The notes: generated by a model from the sequence alone, not told the origin. 33,378 nt of DNA from an uncultured beta proteobacterium (GCA_903897005.1 CAITZZ010000002.1:1-33378); one strand, 5' to 3'. Shown: positions 9,182-21,468, numbered from the stretch's first letter. A program made the numbers and translations.

Positions 9182-9223
9182 CGACCAAACGGGCGGGTAT
9201 CTACCGCCCGTTTTTTTTGGTCG
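9182..9223 (+). terminator. Rho-independent terminator / putative rimP leader attenuator
   Basis: Perfect 10-bp stem AAACGGGCGG (9187-9196), loop GTATCTA, CCGCCCGTTT (9204-9213), U-tract to 9218. Extra outer arms CGACC (9182-9186) / GGTCG (9219-9223). A rimP leader attenuator family has been proposed from bioinformatic screens; membership not checked. Confidence 0.85.
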
Positions 9224-9250
9224 ATTGTTTTTGCTTGCATCTGTACACAA

Positions 9251-9877
9251 GTGGCATTGAAAGAAATTGTTGAACAAACGGTAGCCGGTCTGGGCTATGA
9301 ATTGGTGGAAATTCAACGTTCCACCGCAGGCTTGCTGCGCGTCACGATCGATCTGCCCTGGTCTGCAGCGAGCGGGGCAGGCTCGCCGCCCCCGGGTGCA
9401 GAGCAGTTTGTGACGGTTGAAGACTGTGAAAAGGTCACGCGTCAGTTGCTGTTTGCGCTGGAAGTGGAGGGGATTGACTTCAAACGGCTGGAAGTTTCTT
9501 CGCCCGGAATTGACCGTCCCTTGCGCAGCGAGAAAGATTTTGAGCGCTTTGCCGGTCAGGTTATTGATGTGACGCTGAGGGAGCCTGTTGGCACGCTGGT
9601 TGCGGACGGGCAGGTCAGCGCCAGTCGAAAGAAGTTTCAGGGCAGACTGGAGCGCAGGCAGGCTGAGGGTGGCCAGGAGGCAACTCCCGGATGGCAGATC
9701 GTCTGGACGGACGCACCAAGCGTCAAGCCTGGTCAGAGAGTGAGCAAGAAAAGGTTGCCGGCACCAACGCGGGCCTTGGGCTTTACGCTCGATGAGTTGA
9801 GAGAGGCGCGTCTGGCGCCGATTGTGAGCTTCAAAGGTCGTGCTTCCGGGGGAAGCACAGAGTCGAACACAGATTGA
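9251..9877 (+). CDS. rimP: Ribosome maturation factor RimP
   Basis: GTG start. [23 protein letters not shown]...[46 protein letters not shown]; located directly before nusA. Confidence 0.96.
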   Translation: MALKEIVEQTVAGLGYELVEIQRSTAGLLRVTIDLPWSAASGAGSPPPGAEQFVTVEDCEKVTRQLLFALEVEGIDFKRLEVSSPGIDRPLRSEKDFERFAGQVIDVTLREPVGTLVADGQVSASRKKFQGRLERRQAEGGQEATPGWQIVWTDAPSVKPGQRVSKKRLPAPTRALGFTLDELREARLAPIVSFKGRASGGSTESNTD

Positions 9878-9899
9878 ATTGAAACAGGAGAGTCATGGC

Positions 9900-11396
9900 A
9901 TGAATCGCGAAATGTTAATGCTGGTGGAAGCTATCTCACGCGAGAAGAACGTCGAACGCGATGTTGTATTTGGCGCCGTTGAGGCAGCACTGGCGCAGGC
10001 GACCAAGAAACTTTACCCGGGTGATGTCGATATCCGGGTGGCGGTTGATCGCGACAGCGGTACCTATGAGACTTTTCGGCGCTGGCACGTCGTGCCAGAC
10101 GAGGATGGCCTGCAGTTGCCCGACCAGGAAATCCTGTTGTTTGAGGCCAAAGAACAGATTGCCGATATCGAAGTCGATGAATACATCGAAGAAACGGTTG
10201 AGTCGGTGCCTATCGGTCGCATTGGCGCGATGGCTGCCAAGCAGGTCATTCTGCAGAAGATCCGCGACGCCGAGCGGGAAATGTTGCTCAATGATTTCAT
10301 GTCGCGTGGCGACAAGATCTTTGTCGGTACCGTCAAGCGCATGGACAAGGGCGACATCATTGTCGAAAGCGGACGGGTTGAAGGCCGTCTGCGCCGCAGC
10401 GAGATGATCCCGAAAGAGAACCTGCGCATGGGTGACCGCGTTCGCGCCATGATCATGGAGGTTGATCTCACGCTGCGTGGTGCACCCATCATCCTGTCGC
10501 GCTCGGCACCGGAATTCATGATTGAACTGTTTCGACAGGAAGTACCGGAGATCGAGCAGGGTCTGCTGGAAATCAAGTCCTGCGCTCGGGACGTCGGTTC
10601 TCGCGCGAAGATTGCCGTTCTGTCGCATGACAAGCGGGTGGACCCTATCGGCACCTGCGTCGGTGTTCGTGGCACACGGGTCAACGGTGTCACCAATGAG
10701 TTGGCCGGTGAGCGTGTCGATATCGTGCTTTGGAGCGAGGATCCGGCGCAGTTTGTGATTGGTGCACTGGCGCCTGCCAATGTGTCATCGATCGTGGTGG
10801 ACGAGGAACGACACGCCATGGATGTCGTGGTGGACGAAGAAAACCTCGCCATTGCCATTGGTCGCGGTGGTCAGAATGTGCGCCTGGCGTCTGAGTTGAC
10901 GGGTTGGAAGATCAATATTCTGGACGCCGCTGAATCTGCGCAGAAGCAAGCCAGTGAGACGGACTCTGGCCGCAAACTGTTCATGGAAAAGCTGGATGTG
11001 GACGAAGAGATTGCCGACCTGCTGATCGCCGAGGGCTTTACCAGTCTGGAGCAGGTGGCCTACGTGCCGCTGGAGGAAATGCTCGAAATCGAGAGCTTCG
11101 ACGAGGATACGGTCAACGAGCTTCGCACCCGCGCCAAAGACGCGCTGCTGACCATGGAGATCGCCCTGGAAGAGAGCGCACAGGCCGTGTCACTCGATTT
11201 GCGTGACCTTGAAGGCGTGACCCCCGAACTGATAGCCAAACTGGCCGATGCTGGAGTTCACACCCGCGACGACCTGGCCGATCTGGCCGTTGACGAACTT
11301 ATCGAAATATCAGGCCAGTCTGCGGACGAGGCCAAGACCTTGATCATGAAAGCACGCGAACATTGGTTTGCCAATGAAGCAGTTTCTCAAGCTTAA
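9900..11396 (+). CDS. nusA: Transcription termination/antitermination factor NusA
   Basis: [19 protein letters not shown]1/KH regions ([51 protein letters not shown]); C-terminal acidic repeats. Confidence 0.98.
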   Translation: MNREMLMLVEAISREKNVERDVVFGAVEAALAQATKKLYPGDVDIRVAVDRDSGTYETFRRWHVVPDEDGLQLPDQEILLFEAKEQIADIEVDEYIEETVESVPIGRIGAMAAKQVILQKIRDAEREMLLNDFMSRGDKIFVGTVKRMDKGDIIVESGRVEGRLRRSEMIPKENLRMGDRVRAMIMEVDLTLRGAPIILSRSAPEFMIELFRQEVPEIEQGLLEIKSCARDVGSRAKIAVLSHDKRVDPIGTCVGVRGTRVNGVTNELAGERVDIVLWSEDPAQFVIGALAPANVSSIVVDEERHAMDVVVDEENLAIAIGRGGQNVRLASELTGWKINILDAAESAQKQASETDSGRKLFMEKLDVDEEIADLLIAEGFTSLEQVAYVPLEEMLEIESFDEDTVNELRTRAKDALLTMEIALEESAQAVSLDLRDLEGVTPELIAKLADAGVHTRDDLADLAVDELIEISGQSADEAKTLIMKAREHWFANEAVSQA

Positions 11397-11481
11397 AGTA
11401 AATGTCATGAATACAAAGTTTCAGTGATGGCTAACAAATGCCCGCAGAGCTTGTTATGCCGAACTAAAGGTTACACAACAA

Positions 11482-14406
11482 ATGTCCAGTACGACCGTCG
11501 CCGAGTTTGCCAGCGAACTCAAAAAATCAACCGATACGCTGCTTGAGCAATTGAAGTCGGCAGGCGTTGCCACATCGGCCGCCTCCGACAGGCTCAGCGA
11601 CGCTGACAAGCAGCGTTTGCTCGCCTACCTGCAATCGACCCACGGCGCTGCCGGGTCGGAGCGCAAGAAGATTACGCTGGTGAAGAAATCGACCAGCGAA
11701 ATCAAGCAGGCGGATGCGACTGGCAAGGCCAGAACGATTCAGGTTGAAGTGCGCAAGAAGCGTACCTTTGTCCGGCGCGAGGACGGTGTTGATGCGCCGG
11801 CCGAGGCAGCGGAGGCAGAACAGGCGGTCGAGACGGCGCCTTTGATCGATAACGCCGAACTGGCACGCCGCGAGGAGCAAGCGCGCCGTCAGGCAGAGTT
11901 GATCCGGCGTCAGGAAGAGGAACTTTCAGAGCGCCGGCGTCTGCGCGAAGAGCAGGAAGCCAATGCGCGTGCCGCGGCAGCGCTGGCTGCCGAGTCTGCG
12001 GCGCAGAAGGCGGTGCTGCAAGCCAGCCTGGACAGCGGCAAGCCCAAGGCGGCCGACCCACAAGTCCAGGAAGCGATCGACAAGGCTGCGGCCGACAGCC
12101 TCGAAGTGGCGCAAAAGGCTCAGGCCGATGCGCTCGAACTGGCTCGTGAAAAAGCTGCTGCGGATTCCAAGACCCAGGCGGCCGAGGAGGTAGCGCGCGC
12201 CGATGATCTGGCCGGCCGCAGACGGACGGCGGAGGCGGAGGCTGCTGCCATTCGCCTGATGATGTCGGCACCCGCCAAGAAGCCGCCAGTCAAGAAGCTT
12301 GAAGAGGTCAAGAAACCAGGCGCGGCAGACGCCGCCAAGGCCGCCAGTATCAAGGGCACCTTGCACAAGCCGGCTGCCGGCACCGCGCCCGCCAAACCGG
12401 TTCGTCCCGGCGCCGCCGGAGCACCAGCCGCCGGCGCTGCAGGCGCCGGCAAGGAAGTCAAGTCGGCCAAGCTTTCCAGCAGTTGGGCCGGTGACCCGGC
12501 CAAGAAGAAAGCCATACCAACGCGTGGCGCGGTTGGTCCTACGGGTCCGGGTCGTGCCAACAACTGGCGCTCTGGCCCACGCGGCAAACGCGGCAATACC
12601 GGCCATGATCGCGATGACAACAGAGCGGCCGCTGCACCGGTCGAGACACGCATTATTGAAGTCCATGTGCCCGAAACCATTACGGTGGCCGAACTGGCGC
12701 ACAAGATGGCGGTCAAGGCGTCCGAGGTCATCAAGCAATTGATGAAACTCGGCCAGATGGTCACCATCAACCAGCCGCTGGATCAGGATACCGCCATGAT
12801 TGTGGTGGAGGAGATGGGCCACAAAGCCATCGTCGCGGCGCTGGATGATCCGGAAGCCTTTACCGACGACGAGGTGTCCAAGCAGCAGTCCGAGTCGCTG
12901 CCGCGTGCACCGGTTGTCACCGTCATGGGCCACGTCGATCATGGCAAGACTTCACTGCTTGATTACATCCGACGCGCCAAAGTGGCTTCGGGCGAGGCGG
13001 GTGGCATCACACAGCACATCGGTGCCTATCACGTGGAGACGCCGCGCGGTGTTATTTCCTTCCTTGATACACCGGGTCACGAGGCATTTACCGCCATGCG
13101 GGCCCGCGGTGCCAAGGCAACCGACATTGTGATTCTGGTCGTGGCCGCCGACGATGGCGTGATGCCACAAACCAAGGAAGCGATCAAGCACGCCAGGGCA
13201 GCCGGTGTGCCGATCGTGGTGGCGATCAACAAGATTGACAAGCCGGACGCCAATCCGGAACGGGTCAAGAATGAACTGGTGGTCGAAGAGGTCGTGCCAG
13301 AAGAGTTTGGCGGCGACTCGCCTTTCGTCGCCGTGTCGGCAAAGACCGGCGAAGGCATTGACGCCTTGCTGGAGCAGGTCTTGCTCCAGGCTGAAGTGCT
13401 TGAACTGCGCGCACCCGTCGATGCCATGGCCAAGGGCCTGGTGATTGAAGCCCAACTGGACAAGGGACGCGGCCCGGTCGCCACCGTCCTGGTGCAGTCG
13501 GGCACGCTCAAGACCGGTGACGTGGTGCTGGCCGGTTCGACCTACGGGCGTGTGCGCGCCATGCTCGATGAAAACGGCAAGAGCATCAAGAGCGCAGGAC
13601 CGTCGATTCCAGTCGAAATTCAGGGCTTGACCGAGGTGCCGCAGGCGGGTGATGACTTCATGGTGATGGCAGACGAGCGCCGCGCCCGTGAAATTGCCAC
13701 TTACCGTGCCGGCAAGTTCCGTCATACCAAGTTGGCCAAGCAACAAGCGGCCAAGCTCGAAAACATGTTTACGGACATGGCGGCGGGCGAGGTCAAGATG
13801 GTGCCCATCATCGTCAAGGCCGATGTGCAGGGATCGCAGGAAGCGCTGGCGCAGTCCCTGCTCAAGCTCTCCACCGACGAAGTCAAGGTGCAGATGGTGT
13901 ACACCGCCGTGGGCGCCATCAGCGAATCGGATGTGAATCTGGCGATCGCTGCCAAGGCTGTCATCATCGGCTTCAATACCCGAGCCGATGCGGGTGCGCG
14001 CAAACTGGCCGAGAGCAACGGCGTCGATATTCGCTACTACGACATCATTTATGACGCTGTGGACGAACTCAAACTCGCGATGTCGGGCATGCTGACGCCA
14101 GACAAGAAGGAAGAAGTCATTGGTACGGCCGAGATTCGGCAGGTCTTCAAGGTCAGCAAGATCGGCTCGATCGCCGGTTGTATGGTCACATCGGGCCTGG
14201 TGCGGCGTACCTCACGGCTACGCTTGCTGCGCGACAACCTTGTCATCTTTACCGGCGAACTGGACTCGCTCAAGCGTTTCAAGGACGACGCCAAGGAAGT
14301 CAAGGAAGGCTTTGATTGCGGCTTGAATATCAAGAATTACAACGACATTCAGGAAGGCGATGTGCTGGAGTTCTTTGAAATTCGAGAGATCGCCAGAACG
14401 CTTTAA
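11482..14406 (+). CDS. infB: Translation initiation factor IF-2
   Basis: GTPase motifs [31 protein letters not shown]2 N-terminal domains with Ala/Pro-rich linker; position after nusA. Confidence 0.99.
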   Translation: MSSTTVAEFASELKKSTDTLLEQLKSAGVATSAASDRLSDADKQRLLAYLQSTHGAAGSERKKITLVKKSTSEIKQADATGKARTIQVEVRKKRTFVRREDGVDAPAEAAEAEQAVETAPLIDNAELARREEQARRQAELIRRQEEELSERRRLREEQEANARAAAALAAESAAQKAVLQASLDSGKPKAADPQVQEAIDKAAADSLEVAQKAQADALELAREKAAADSKTQAAEEVARADDLAGRRRTAEAEAAAIRLMMSAPAKKPPVKKLEEVKKPGAADAAKAASIKGTLHKPAAGTAPAKPVRPGAAGAPAAGAAGAGKEVKSAKLSSSWAGDPAKKKAIPTRGAVGPTGPGRANNWRSGPRGKRGNTGHDRDDNRAAAAPVETRIIEVHVPETITVAELAHKMAVKASEVIKQLMKLGQMVTINQPLDQDTAMIVVEEMGHKAIVAALDDPEAFTDDEVSKQQSESLPRAPVVTVMGHVDHGKTSLLDYIRRAKVASGEAGGITQHIGAYHVETPRGVISFLDTPGHEAFTAMRARGAKATDIVILVVAADDGVMPQTKEAIKHARAAGVPIVVAINKIDKPDANPERVKNELVVEEVVPEEFGGDSPFVAVSAKTGEGIDALLEQVLLQAEVLELRAPVDAMAKGLVIEAQLDKGRGPVATVLVQSGTLKTGDVVLAGSTYGRVRAMLDENGKSIKSAGPSIPVEIQGLTEVPQAGDDFMVMADERRAREIATYRAGKFRHTKLAKQQAAKLENMFTDMAAGEVKMVPIIVKADVQGSQEALAQSLLKLSTDEVKVQMVYTAVGAISESDVNLAIAAKAVIIGFNTRADAGARKLAESNGVDIRYYDIIYDAVDELKLAMSGMLTPDKKEEVIGTAEIRQVFKVSKIGSIAGCMVTSGLVRRTSRLRLLRDNLVIFTGELDSLKRFKDDAKEVKEGFDCGLNIKNYNDIQEGDVLEFFEIREIARTL

Positions 14407-14412
14407 GTTGAC

Positions 14413-14784
14413 GTGCGCAAGAAGTCAAGCACTCCGAACCGGAGCTTCAAGGTGGCCGATCAGATCCAGCGCGATCTGACGGAATTGATCGCGCGCGAGC
14501 TCAAGGATCCGCGCGTCGGCATGGTCACCATCCAGGCGGTCGAGGTCACGCCTGACTATGCGCACGCCAAGGTTTTTTTCAGTCTGCTGGCAGGCGACAT
14601 CAAGGAATGTACCGAGGGCCTGAATCAGGCTGCCGGCTTCCTGCGTGCGGGACTCTTCAAACGTCTGCACATCCATACCGTGCCGACCCTGCATTTTGTT
14701 TTTGATCGAACGACCGAACACGCGGCGGACATGAACGCCTTGATTGCGCAGGCGGTCGCTTCACGTTCCAAAAACGAGGACTAG
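14413..14784 (+). CDS. rbfA: Ribosome-binding factor A
   Basis: GTG start. [48 protein letters not shown]; between infB and truB. Confidence 0.97.
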   Translation: MRKKSSTPNRSFKVADQIQRDLTELIARELKDPRVGMVTIQAVEVTPDYAHAKVFFSLLAGDIKECTEGLNQAAGFLRAGLFKRLHIHTVPTLHFVFDRTTEHAADMNALIAQAVASRSKNED

Positions 14785-14785
14785 C

Positions 14786-15733
14786 ATGCTACAAACGCCG
14801 CGTGCACGGGTTGCCAGGCGCCCCGTGCACGGGGTGCTGCTGCTGGACAAGCCACTGGGCTGGAGCAGCAATGATGCTTTGCAGAAGGTCAAGTGGTTGC
14901 TGCGCGCCGAAAAAGCGGGTCACACCGGGACACTCGATCCGCTGGCCAGCGGGGTGTTGCCACTGTGTTTTGGAGCGGCTACCAAGTTCAGTCAGCTACA
15001 GCTTGATGCCGACAAAACCTATGAGGCAGTGGCCTGTCTGGGTGTCAAGACCAGCACGGCAGACGCTGAAGGCAGCGTGATCGAAACCAGGCCGGTCAAG
15101 GTGGATGACGAGGCGCTGCAGCGAGTGGTGGCGCAATTTACCGGTCTGATCCGGCAGACGCCGCCGATGCACAGCGCTTTGAAGAAGGATGGGCGAGCCC
15201 TGTACGACTACGCGCGGGCCGGCATCGAAGTCGAGCGGGAAGCTCGTGAGCTAAGGATTATGGAATTGACAGCCAGATTGGCAAGCGAAGTTTCGGGGCG
15301 AGAGCTTATTAAAATGACGGTCAAGTGCAGCAAGGGAACCTATATCCGCACACTGGCTGAAGACATGGGCGAAGCGCTCGGATGTGGCGCGCACCTGACT
15401 GCATTGCGTCGCACGGCGACCGGAGGCTTCGGCCTGGCGCTTTGCGTGACCCTGGAAGCGCTTGAAGACATGACCGAGGAAGAGCGGCTGAAGTGCCTGT
15501 TGCCGGTCGATAGTTTGCTGAGCGGTCACACGCCAGTCGAACTTGATGCCGAGAACTCGGGGCGCTTCCTCAGTGGATTGCGCCGGCGCGGTGCCTGGAC
15601 CGACACGGCGCAGGCAGCGGTCTATGCCGGCAACCCGCGTACCTTGCTGGGCAGTGCCCATGTCAAGGCGGGCGAATTGATACCAACACGATTGCTCAGT
15701 CCTGTCGAGATTGAGCAGATGAACAGATTTTGA
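14786..15733 (+). CDS. truB: tRNA pseudouridine(55) synthase
   Basis: [57 protein letters not shown]. Confidence 0.98.
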   Translation: MLQTPRARVARRPVHGVLLLDKPLGWSSNDALQKVKWLLRAEKAGHTGTLDPLASGVLPLCFGAATKFSQLQLDADKTYEAVACLGVKTSTADAEGSVIETRPVKVDDEALQRVVAQFTGLIRQTPPMHSALKKDGRALYDYARAGIEVEREARELRIMELTARLASEVSGRELIKMTVKCSKGTYIRTLAEDMGEALGCGAHLTALRRTATGGFGLALCVTLEALEDMTEEERLKCLLPVDSLLSGHTPVELDAENSGRFLSGLRRRGAWTDTAQAAVYAGNPRTLLGSAHVKAGELIPTRLLSPVEIEQMNRF

Positions 15734-15742
15734 AAGTGAACC

Positions 15743-17575
15743 ATGAGCCATAAACAAATACGCAACATCGCCATCATCGCCCACGTCGACCATGGCAAGA
15801 CCACCATGGTCGACCAGTTGCTTCGCCAGTCCGGTACCTTTGCCCAGCACGAGAAAGTGGTCGACACCGTGATGGACAACAACGCCATTGAAAAGGAGCG
15901 CGGCATCACGATTCTGGCCAAGAACTGCGCCGTGACCTGGAAAGATACGCACATCAATATCGTCGACACTCCGGGTCACGCCGACTTCGGCGGCGAAGTG
16001 GAGCGGGCGCTCAGCATGGTCGACGGCGTGGTGCTGCTGATCGACGCGCAGGAGGGTCCGATGCCGCAAACGCGTTTTGTCACCAAGAAGGCGCTGGCGC
16101 TGGGCCTCAAGCCGATTTTGGTGGTCAACAAGGTGGACAAGCCTGGTTCGCGCCCGGAGTGGGTTGTCAACGCGGCTTTCGATCTGTTTGACAAACTTGG
16201 TGCAACCGACGAGCAACTGGATTTTCCGGTGGTCTACGCCTCCGGCATCAACGGCTGGTCGTCGATGGAGGAGGGCGCCCAGGGTGAACAGTGGGGACCC
16301 GACATGTCGGCCCTGTTCAACACCATCCTCGATCACGTACCGCACCAGCAGGGGGACCCGGCGGCGCCGCTGCAACTACAGATCTCCGCGATCGACTTCT
16401 CAACCTTTGTCGGCCGCATCGGTGTGGGGCGCATCAGCCAGGGGACGATCAGGCCGATGATGGACGTGGTCGTCATGGAAGGACCGGACGGCAAGGCGGT
16501 CAAAGGCCGTGTCAACCAGGTCCTGACCTTTCAGGGACTGGAGCGCGTCCAGACCACCGATGCGGGGCCCGGCGAAATTGTGTTGATCAACGGGCTGACC
16601 GAGATCGGCATTGGTGTCACCATCACTGACCCCGTCAATCCGATGCCGCTGCCCATGCTCAAGGTAGATGAGCCCACCCTGACCATGAACTTCTGCGTCA
16701 ACACCAGCCCGCTGGCCGGGCGCGAAGGCAAGTACGTCACGAGTCGCCAGATCTGGGACCGGCTGCAAAAAGAGCTGCAACACAACGTGGCGCTGCGCGT
16801 CAAGGAAACTGGCGAAGAAGGTATCTTTGAAGTGATGGGCCGTGGCGAACTGCACCTGACCATCCTGCTGGAAAATATGCGCCGCGAGGGCTACGAACTG
16901 GCGGTGTCCAAGCCACGCGTGGTGTTCAAGATGGTTGATGGGGAAAAGCACGAACCGATTGAGATGGTGACTGTCGATATTGAGGAACAGCACCAGGGTG
17001 GCGTGATGCAGGCGCTTGGCGAGCGTCGAGGTGACCTGTTCAACATGGAATCCGACGGCCGCGGCCGCGTACGCCTGGAGTACCGCATCCCGGCGCGCGG
17101 CCTGATTGGTTTTACCAACGAATTTCTGAACCTGACGCGCGGCACCGGCCTCATCTCCAACATCTTCGACAGCTACGAGGCGCACAAGGGTGAGATCGGC
17201 GGGCGCAAGAACGGTGTGCTGATTTCCATGGACGCCGGTGAGATCTTCACCTACGCACTGGGCAAGCTCGATGACCGCGGGCGCATGTTTGTCAAAGCCA
17301 ACGATCCGGTGTACGAAGGCATGATCGTTGGCATCCACAGCCGCGAAAACGACCTGGTGGTGAACGCCACCCGCACCAAGCAGCTGACCAACTTCCGTGT
17401 CAGTGGCAAGGAAGATGCAATCAAGATCACCCCCCCGATCGAATGTACGCTGGAATACGGCGTTGAGTTCATCGAAGACGACGAACTGGTCGAGATCACG
17501 CCGAAGTCGATTCGTTTGCGCAAGCGCCACCTGACCGAGAACGAACGCAAACGTGCCAGCCGCGGACCGGTGTAG
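15743..17575 (+). CDS. typA: Translational GTPase TypA/BipA
   Basis: [40 protein letters not shown]; length 610 aa; TypA C-terminal region ([20 protein letters not shown]). Confidence 0.98.
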   Translation: MSHKQIRNIAIIAHVDHGKTTMVDQLLRQSGTFAQHEKVVDTVMDNNAIEKERGITILAKNCAVTWKDTHINIVDTPGHADFGGEVERALSMVDGVVLLIDAQEGPMPQTRFVTKKALALGLKPILVVNKVDKPGSRPEWVVNAAFDLFDKLGATDEQLDFPVVYASGINGWSSMEEGAQGEQWGPDMSALFNTILDHVPHQQGDPAAPLQLQISAIDFSTFVGRIGVGRISQGTIRPMMDVVVMEGPDGKAVKGRVNQVLTFQGLERVQTTDAGPGEIVLINGLTEIGIGVTITDPVNPMPLPMLKVDEPTLTMNFCVNTSPLAGREGKYVTSRQIWDRLQKELQHNVALRVKETGEEGIFEVMGRGELHLTILLENMRREGYELAVSKPRVVFKMVDGEKHEPIEMVTVDIEEQHQGGVMQALGERRGDLFNMESDGRGRVRLEYRIPARGLIGFTNEFLNLTRGTGLISNIFDSYEAHKGEIGGRKNGVLISMDAGEIFTYALGKLDDRGRMFVKANDPVYEGMIVGIHSRENDLVVNATRTKQLTNFRVSGKEDAIKITPPIECTLEYGVEFIEDDELVEITPKSIRLRKRHLTENERKRASRGPV

Positions 17576-17583
17576 AGACTGGA

Positions 17584-18459
17584 TTGAAGCTCACTCACAA
17601 CCGGGCGGTTCTCCTGATGCTGGCGGTGACCCTGATGTGGTCAATCGCCGGTGTTGTGACTCGGCATCTGGAGCATGCACGCAGTTTTGAGGTGACGTTC
17701 TGGCGCAGCTTCTTTACCGTGCTGTCCTTGTTGGTGATTCTGCCGCTGTTTCAGGGGCGCGATGTGTTTCGCCGGATGCAGCGCGGCGGCTCGGCCCTAT
17801 GGATCTCTGGCATCTGCTGGTGCGGCATGTTCACCTTCTTCATGGTGGCTCTCACATTGACCAGCGTGGCCAATGTCTTGGTGACCATGTCGATCGGCCC
17901 CTTGCTGACGGCGCTGGCATCCCGACTCTTTATTGGCCACAAAATACCGCTGCGTACCTGGCTTGCCATTGTGGTCGCCGGCTGCGGTATTGGCTACATG
18001 TACGGCACCCAGATCAGTCAGGGCGTCAGTGTGGTCGGTACGCTGGTGGCCCTGTGTGTACCGATTTCCGGGGCTGCCAACTGGACCGTCACGCAGCACG
18101 CGCACGCTCAGGGGCGTGATGTCGACCTGATCCCGGCGGTCCTGATTGGCGCTGTCTTTTCCTGCATTTTGACGCTGCCCCTGGCCTTTCCGTTTCAGGC
18201 CTCTGGCCATGATCTGACTCTGCTGGCCGGGCTCGGCGTTGTGCAGCTGGCCATCCCGTCGGCGCTTTCGGTGCTGTGCGCCCGGGTTCTGAAAGCGCCT
18301 GAAGTGTCCTTGCTGGGCTTGCTGGAAGTGATCTTTGGTATTCTGCTGGCCTGGGTTGGTGCCAATGAGGTGCCGGGCGCGAACGTGCTGGCCGGCGGCG
18401 CACTGGTCATTGGCGCGCTGGCGGTCAATGAATTAATCGGCTGGAGAAACAGAGGATGA
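17584..18459 (+). CDS. EamA/DMT family transporter
   Basis: TTG start. Ten-TM-like hydrophobic profile; MLAVTLMWSIAGVVTRHLEHARSFEVTFWRSFF. Confidence 0.9.
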   Translation: MKLTHNRAVLLMLAVTLMWSIAGVVTRHLEHARSFEVTFWRSFFTVLSLLVILPLFQGRDVFRRMQRGGSALWISGICWCGMFTFFMVALTLTSVANVLVTMSIGPLLTALASRLFIGHKIPLRTWLAIVVAGCGIGYMYGTQISQGVSVVGTLVALCVPISGAANWTVTQHAHAQGRDVDLIPAVLIGAVFSCILTLPLAFPFQASGHDLTLLAGLGVVQLAIPSALSVLCARVLKAPEVSLLGLLEVIFGILLAWVGANEVPGANVLAGGALVIGALAVNELIGWRNRG

Positions 18460-19583
18460 ATAAGAACCCCGAACTGCCAACCGGCAACGCGGCAGAGATT
18501 GTGACTGAGGTACACGGTCATGTAGGACTGATCACGCTCAATCGCCCGAAGGCCCTCAATGCGCTTTCGCTGCCGATGATCCGCAGCCTGACAAAGTGTC
18601 TGCTGGCCTGGCGCGATGCCCCGACCGTGCATGCTGTGGCGATTCGCGGTACCGGCAAGCCAGGGCCTTTCGGCGCTTTCTGTGCTGGTGGCGACATCCG
18701 CTTTTTTCATCAGGCCGCACTGGCTGGCAACGATGAACTGGAGCAGTTCTTCACTGAGGAATATGCGCTCAATCACCTGATCCATGACTACCCAAAACCC
18801 TATATCGCGTTCATGGATGGCATCGTGATGGGCGGGGGCATGGGCATCAGTCAGGGCGCCCAGATCCGAATTGTCACCGAGCGAACTCGCATGGCCATGC
18901 CGGAAACCAATATTGGCTTGTTCCCGGATGTCGGCGGCGGTTACTTTCTGAGCCGTTGCCCGGGACACAGCGGTGAATGGCTGGCCCTGACCGGCGAAAT
19001 CGTCGGCGCCGGCCTGGCGCTTGAATTGGGCTTGGCGGACGCCTGCTTTGAAACAGCACAACTGGCCTCGGCCTGGGCCGCGCTGGGTAGTTCCGATTTT
19101 GATCGGGAAGGCGCGGTCGATCAGTGGCTCGCCTTGTTCTCGAACGCTGAGGCAGAAGATCCGAATGCGCACACGGCGCAGATCGACCATCACTTTGCGA
19201 AGCACTCGGTCAGTGCCATCGTCCATTCGCTTGAAGCGGATGAATCAGCCTGGGCGCAACACACGGCGCATACGCTGCGCCGCCGCTCACCCTTGATGCT
19301 GCATGTGGTGCTGGCCCAGATCCGGCGCGCCCGTCACATGACGCTGGCCGACGACCTGCGCATGGAACGTGACATGATTCATCACTGTTTTCATCCACGC
19401 CATCTGAACCTCGGTGACGCGCAGAGTGAGGCGGTGGAGGGCATCCGGGCCCTGGCTGTCGACAAGGACAATACGCCGCACTGGAATCCGACTCGCATCG
19501 AGCAGGTCGAGCCGAGCATGGTGACGCCGTTTTTCGGCAGTCCCTGGACGCCCCAGACGCACCCGCTGCGCGATCTGGGTTAA
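18456..19583 (+). CDS. Enoyl-CoA hydratase/isomerase family, probable 3-hydroxyisobutyryl-CoA hydrolase
   Basis: GLITLNRPKALNALSLPMI; GAFCAGGDIRFFHQ; MDGIVMGGGMGIS; MPETNIGLFPDVGGGYFLSR (HIBCH-type); start overlaps the upstream stop by 4 nt. Confidence 0.88.
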   Translation: MNKNPELPTGNAAEIVTEVHGHVGLITLNRPKALNALSLPMIRSLTKCLLAWRDAPTVHAVAIRGTGKPGPFGAFCAGGDIRFFHQAALAGNDELEQFFTEEYALNHLIHDYPKPYIAFMDGIVMGGGMGISQGAQIRIVTERTRMAMPETNIGLFPDVGGGYFLSRCPGHSGEWLALTGEIVGAGLALELGLADACFETAQLASAWAALGSSDFDREGAVDQWLALFSNAEAEDPNAHTAQIDHHFAKHSVSAIVHSLEADESAWAQHTAHTLRRRSPLMLHVVLAQIRRARHMTLADDLRMERDMIHHCFHPRHLNLGDAQSEAVEGIRALAVDKDNTPHWNPTRIEQVEPSMVTPFFGSPWTPQTHPLRDLG

Positions 19584-19589
19584 ACGCAA

Positions 19590-20063
19590 CTACCGATTGC
19601 GCCCCTTCATGGCGCGTTCCACCTCGCGTTTTCCTTCACGGTCCTTGATGGTGTCGCGCTTGTCGTGCTCGGCCTTGCCTTTGGCCAACGCAATATCGCA
19701 TTTGATCTTGCCGGCCTTCCAGTGCAGATTCAGAGGCACCAGCGTATAGCCTTTTTGCTCGACCTTGCCAATAAGACGCTTGATCTCTTCCTTGTGCATC
19801 AAGAGCTTTCGGGTGCGCACCTTGTCCGGACTGATGTGGGTGGAGGCGGTTCCCAAAGGGTTGATCTGCAGTCCGATGATGAACAGTTCACCGTCGCGAA
19901 TCACGACATAGCCGTCGGTCAGTTGCACCTTGCCTTCGCGCAGCGATTTCACTTCCCAGCCTTCGAGTACCAGGCCCGCCTCAAAGCGTTCTTCAAAGAA
20001 GTAGTTGTAGGCCGCCTTTTTGTTGTCAGCAATGCGGGCGGTGGTTTCGGGTTTCTTGGCCAT
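19590..20063 (-). CDS. smpB: SsrA-binding protein SmpB
   Basis: [45 protein letters not shown]; conserved C-terminal basic tail. Confidence 0.98.
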   Translation of the reverse strand: MAKKPETTARIADNKKAAYNYFFEERFEAGLVLEGWEVKSLREGKVQLTDGYVVIRDGELFIIGLQINPLGTASTHISPDKVRTRKLLMHKEEIKRLIGKVEQKGYTLVPLNLHWKAGKIKCDIALAKGKAEHDKRDTIKDREGKREVERAMKGRNR

Positions 20064-20131
20064 GGGGTCAATCTGGGGTTGTAAGTCGTGCGTACAAGGC
20101 TTGTCTACAATCCCGCGCAGACCTCCATTCT

Positions 20132-20575
20132 ATGAAAACCGTAACCAAGTCCGTCCTCATCTGGTACACACCCTCAGAGATGTATGTTCTGGTGACGGAC
20201 GTTGACCGGTATCCCCAATTTCTGCCCTGGTGTGATCGAGCCCGGGTGGTCAGTTCCGATGCGGTTGGAATGACAGCGGAGATTGGTATTGCTTTCAGCG
20301 GAATCCGTCAGACCTTCACGACCCGCAACACCCATGTGCAGGATCGTCAGGTGGCCATCAAGCTGGTCAGCGGTCCGTTCTCCAAGCTCGACGGCGAGTG
20401 GAACTTCCTGCCGATCGGAGACGGCACACAGCGCGCCTGCAAGGTGGAGTTGACACTGCACTATGGCTTCGACAACGCGGCCTTGAGCAAAATAGTTGGC
20501 CCGGTATTCGACAAGATTGCCAGCAGCATGGTCGATGCGTTCGTCAAACGGGCAGGGCAGGTCTATGGCGAGTGA
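20132..20575 (+). CDS. ratA: RatA/Coq10-like START-domain protein (type II toxin-antitoxin annotation family)
   Basis: MKTVTKSVLIWYTPSEMYVLVTDVDRYPQFLPWCDRARV; divergent from smpB and followed by RnfH, as in conserved synteny. Confidence 0.93.
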   Translation: MKTVTKSVLIWYTPSEMYVLVTDVDRYPQFLPWCDRARVVSSDAVGMTAEIGIAFSGIRQTFTTRNTHVQDRQVAIKLVSGPFSKLDGEWNFLPIGDGTQRACKVELTLHYGFDNAALSKIVGPVFDKIASSMVDAFVKRAGQVYGE

Positions 20576-20912
20576 CCCGGCGCTTTGCGTCAGTGTGGTC
20601 TATTCGCCAGCGCCGCGTCAGGTACGTGAAGTCAGGCTGTCGCTTTCGCCCGGCAGCACAGTGCTGCAAGCACTGCAGGCCAGTGGTCTGCTGGAACTGT
20701 TGGCGCTGTACGAGCCATTGGCCGCCGTGTTTGGCGTCTGGGGGCGCAAAGTGATGCTACAGACGATACTGCTGGACCATGACCGCGTCGAGATCTATCG
20801 GACGCTCAAGGTCGACCCGAAAGTGGCCCGGCGGGCACGCTTTGCAAAGCAGGGAGCACGCAGCGCTGGCCTCTTCACTAAAAGGCGTCTCAGCGCCAAA
20901 GCAGGTGATTGA
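20565..20912 (+). CDS. RnfH family protein (ubiquitin-like fold)
   Basis: MASDPALCVSVVYSPAPRQVREVRLSLSPGSTVLQALQASGL; VFGVWGRKVMLQTILLDHDRVEIYRTLKVDPKVARRAR. Overlaps the ratA end by 11 nt. Confidence 0.92.
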   Translation: MASDPALCVSVVYSPAPRQVREVRLSLSPGSTVLQALQASGLLELLALYEPLAAVFGVWGRKVMLQTILLDHDRVEIYRTLKVDPKVARRARFAKQGARSAGLFTKRRLSAKAGD

Positions 20913-20936
20913 CTCAAGCGCTGGCGTCCAGCGTCA

Positions 20937-21407
20937 TCAATTGCAGTCGGCTTCGATGATGTCCTGAACCCGGCTCAGCTCGGCAGCCCGCGCGGCAGCG
21001 TCCAGCATCTCGGGTTCGCCCTTTTCGTTGCTGCGAGCGATCGGGCGACCGGAGTCAAGGTTGGCTTTGGCGCGCTTGGCCCGCGCGCAGTTGTCCGCTC
21101 TGGATGCTGCCGTTTTTTCGCCATCCGCGCGGCGCTTGGCCAGGTCAAGTTCTTCGGCCTTCTTCTTCTTGTCCGTCAATTCCTTGTCAACCCCGCCAAG
21201 TCGCGGTGCACTGGCACCATTCTGTGGCGCAGACGCGGCAGGCTGTACGGCGGGACGCGCCAGAATGTCCTTTTCCGCAATGCCAGGCGGCGGCGCCCGG
21301 TCGCTGAAGACCTTGCGCCCTTCCTTGTCCAGCCACTGCCAATGAGCGGTCGCCTGCAGGCTGACCAGGCAGAGCAGGGCGGCAAGAAGGTGGCGGAAAT
21401 GTTTCAT
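20937..21407 (-). CDS. DUF4124 domain-containing secreted/periplasmic protein
   Basis: Signal peptide [21 protein letters not shown] then [22 protein letters not shown] (DUF4124-like). Confidence 0.8.
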   Translation of the reverse strand: MKHFRHLLAALLCLVSLQATAHWQWLDKEGRKVFSDRAPPPGIAEKDILARPAVQPAASAPQNGASAPRLGGVDKELTDKKKKAEELDLAKRRADGEKTAASRADNCARAKRAKANLDSGRPIARSNEKGEPEMLDAAARAAELSRVQDIIEADCN

Positions 21408-21468
21408 CGCGCGAGTTTATCCTGCACCAGGCATTCTTGCCAAAGGCAGCGCACGCTCTCACGTGGCT

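Noticed and set aside
11428-11547. Small ORF ([21 protein letters not shown]...) in the nusA-infB gap overlapping the infB start out of frame
   Set aside because: Possible uORF but no convincing ribosome-binding site, no known family and no conservation evidence available; too weak to claim.
11926-12942. 338-aa minus-strand ORF (and others) antisense to infB linker/G-domain
   Set aside because: Gly/Arg/Leu low-complexity product arising from the Ala/Lys/Glu-rich infB linker; IF-2 is unambiguous.
15251-16375. 374-aa minus-strand ORF antisense to truB/typA
   Set aside because: Spans two conserved genes and their boundary; no domain recognised.
20132-20912. RatA-RnfH as an exotic toxin-antitoxin module
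   Set aside because: The pair next to smpB is conserved synteny in Beta/Gammaproteobacteria; ordinary despite the TA annotation, and RatA belongs to the Coq10/START family.
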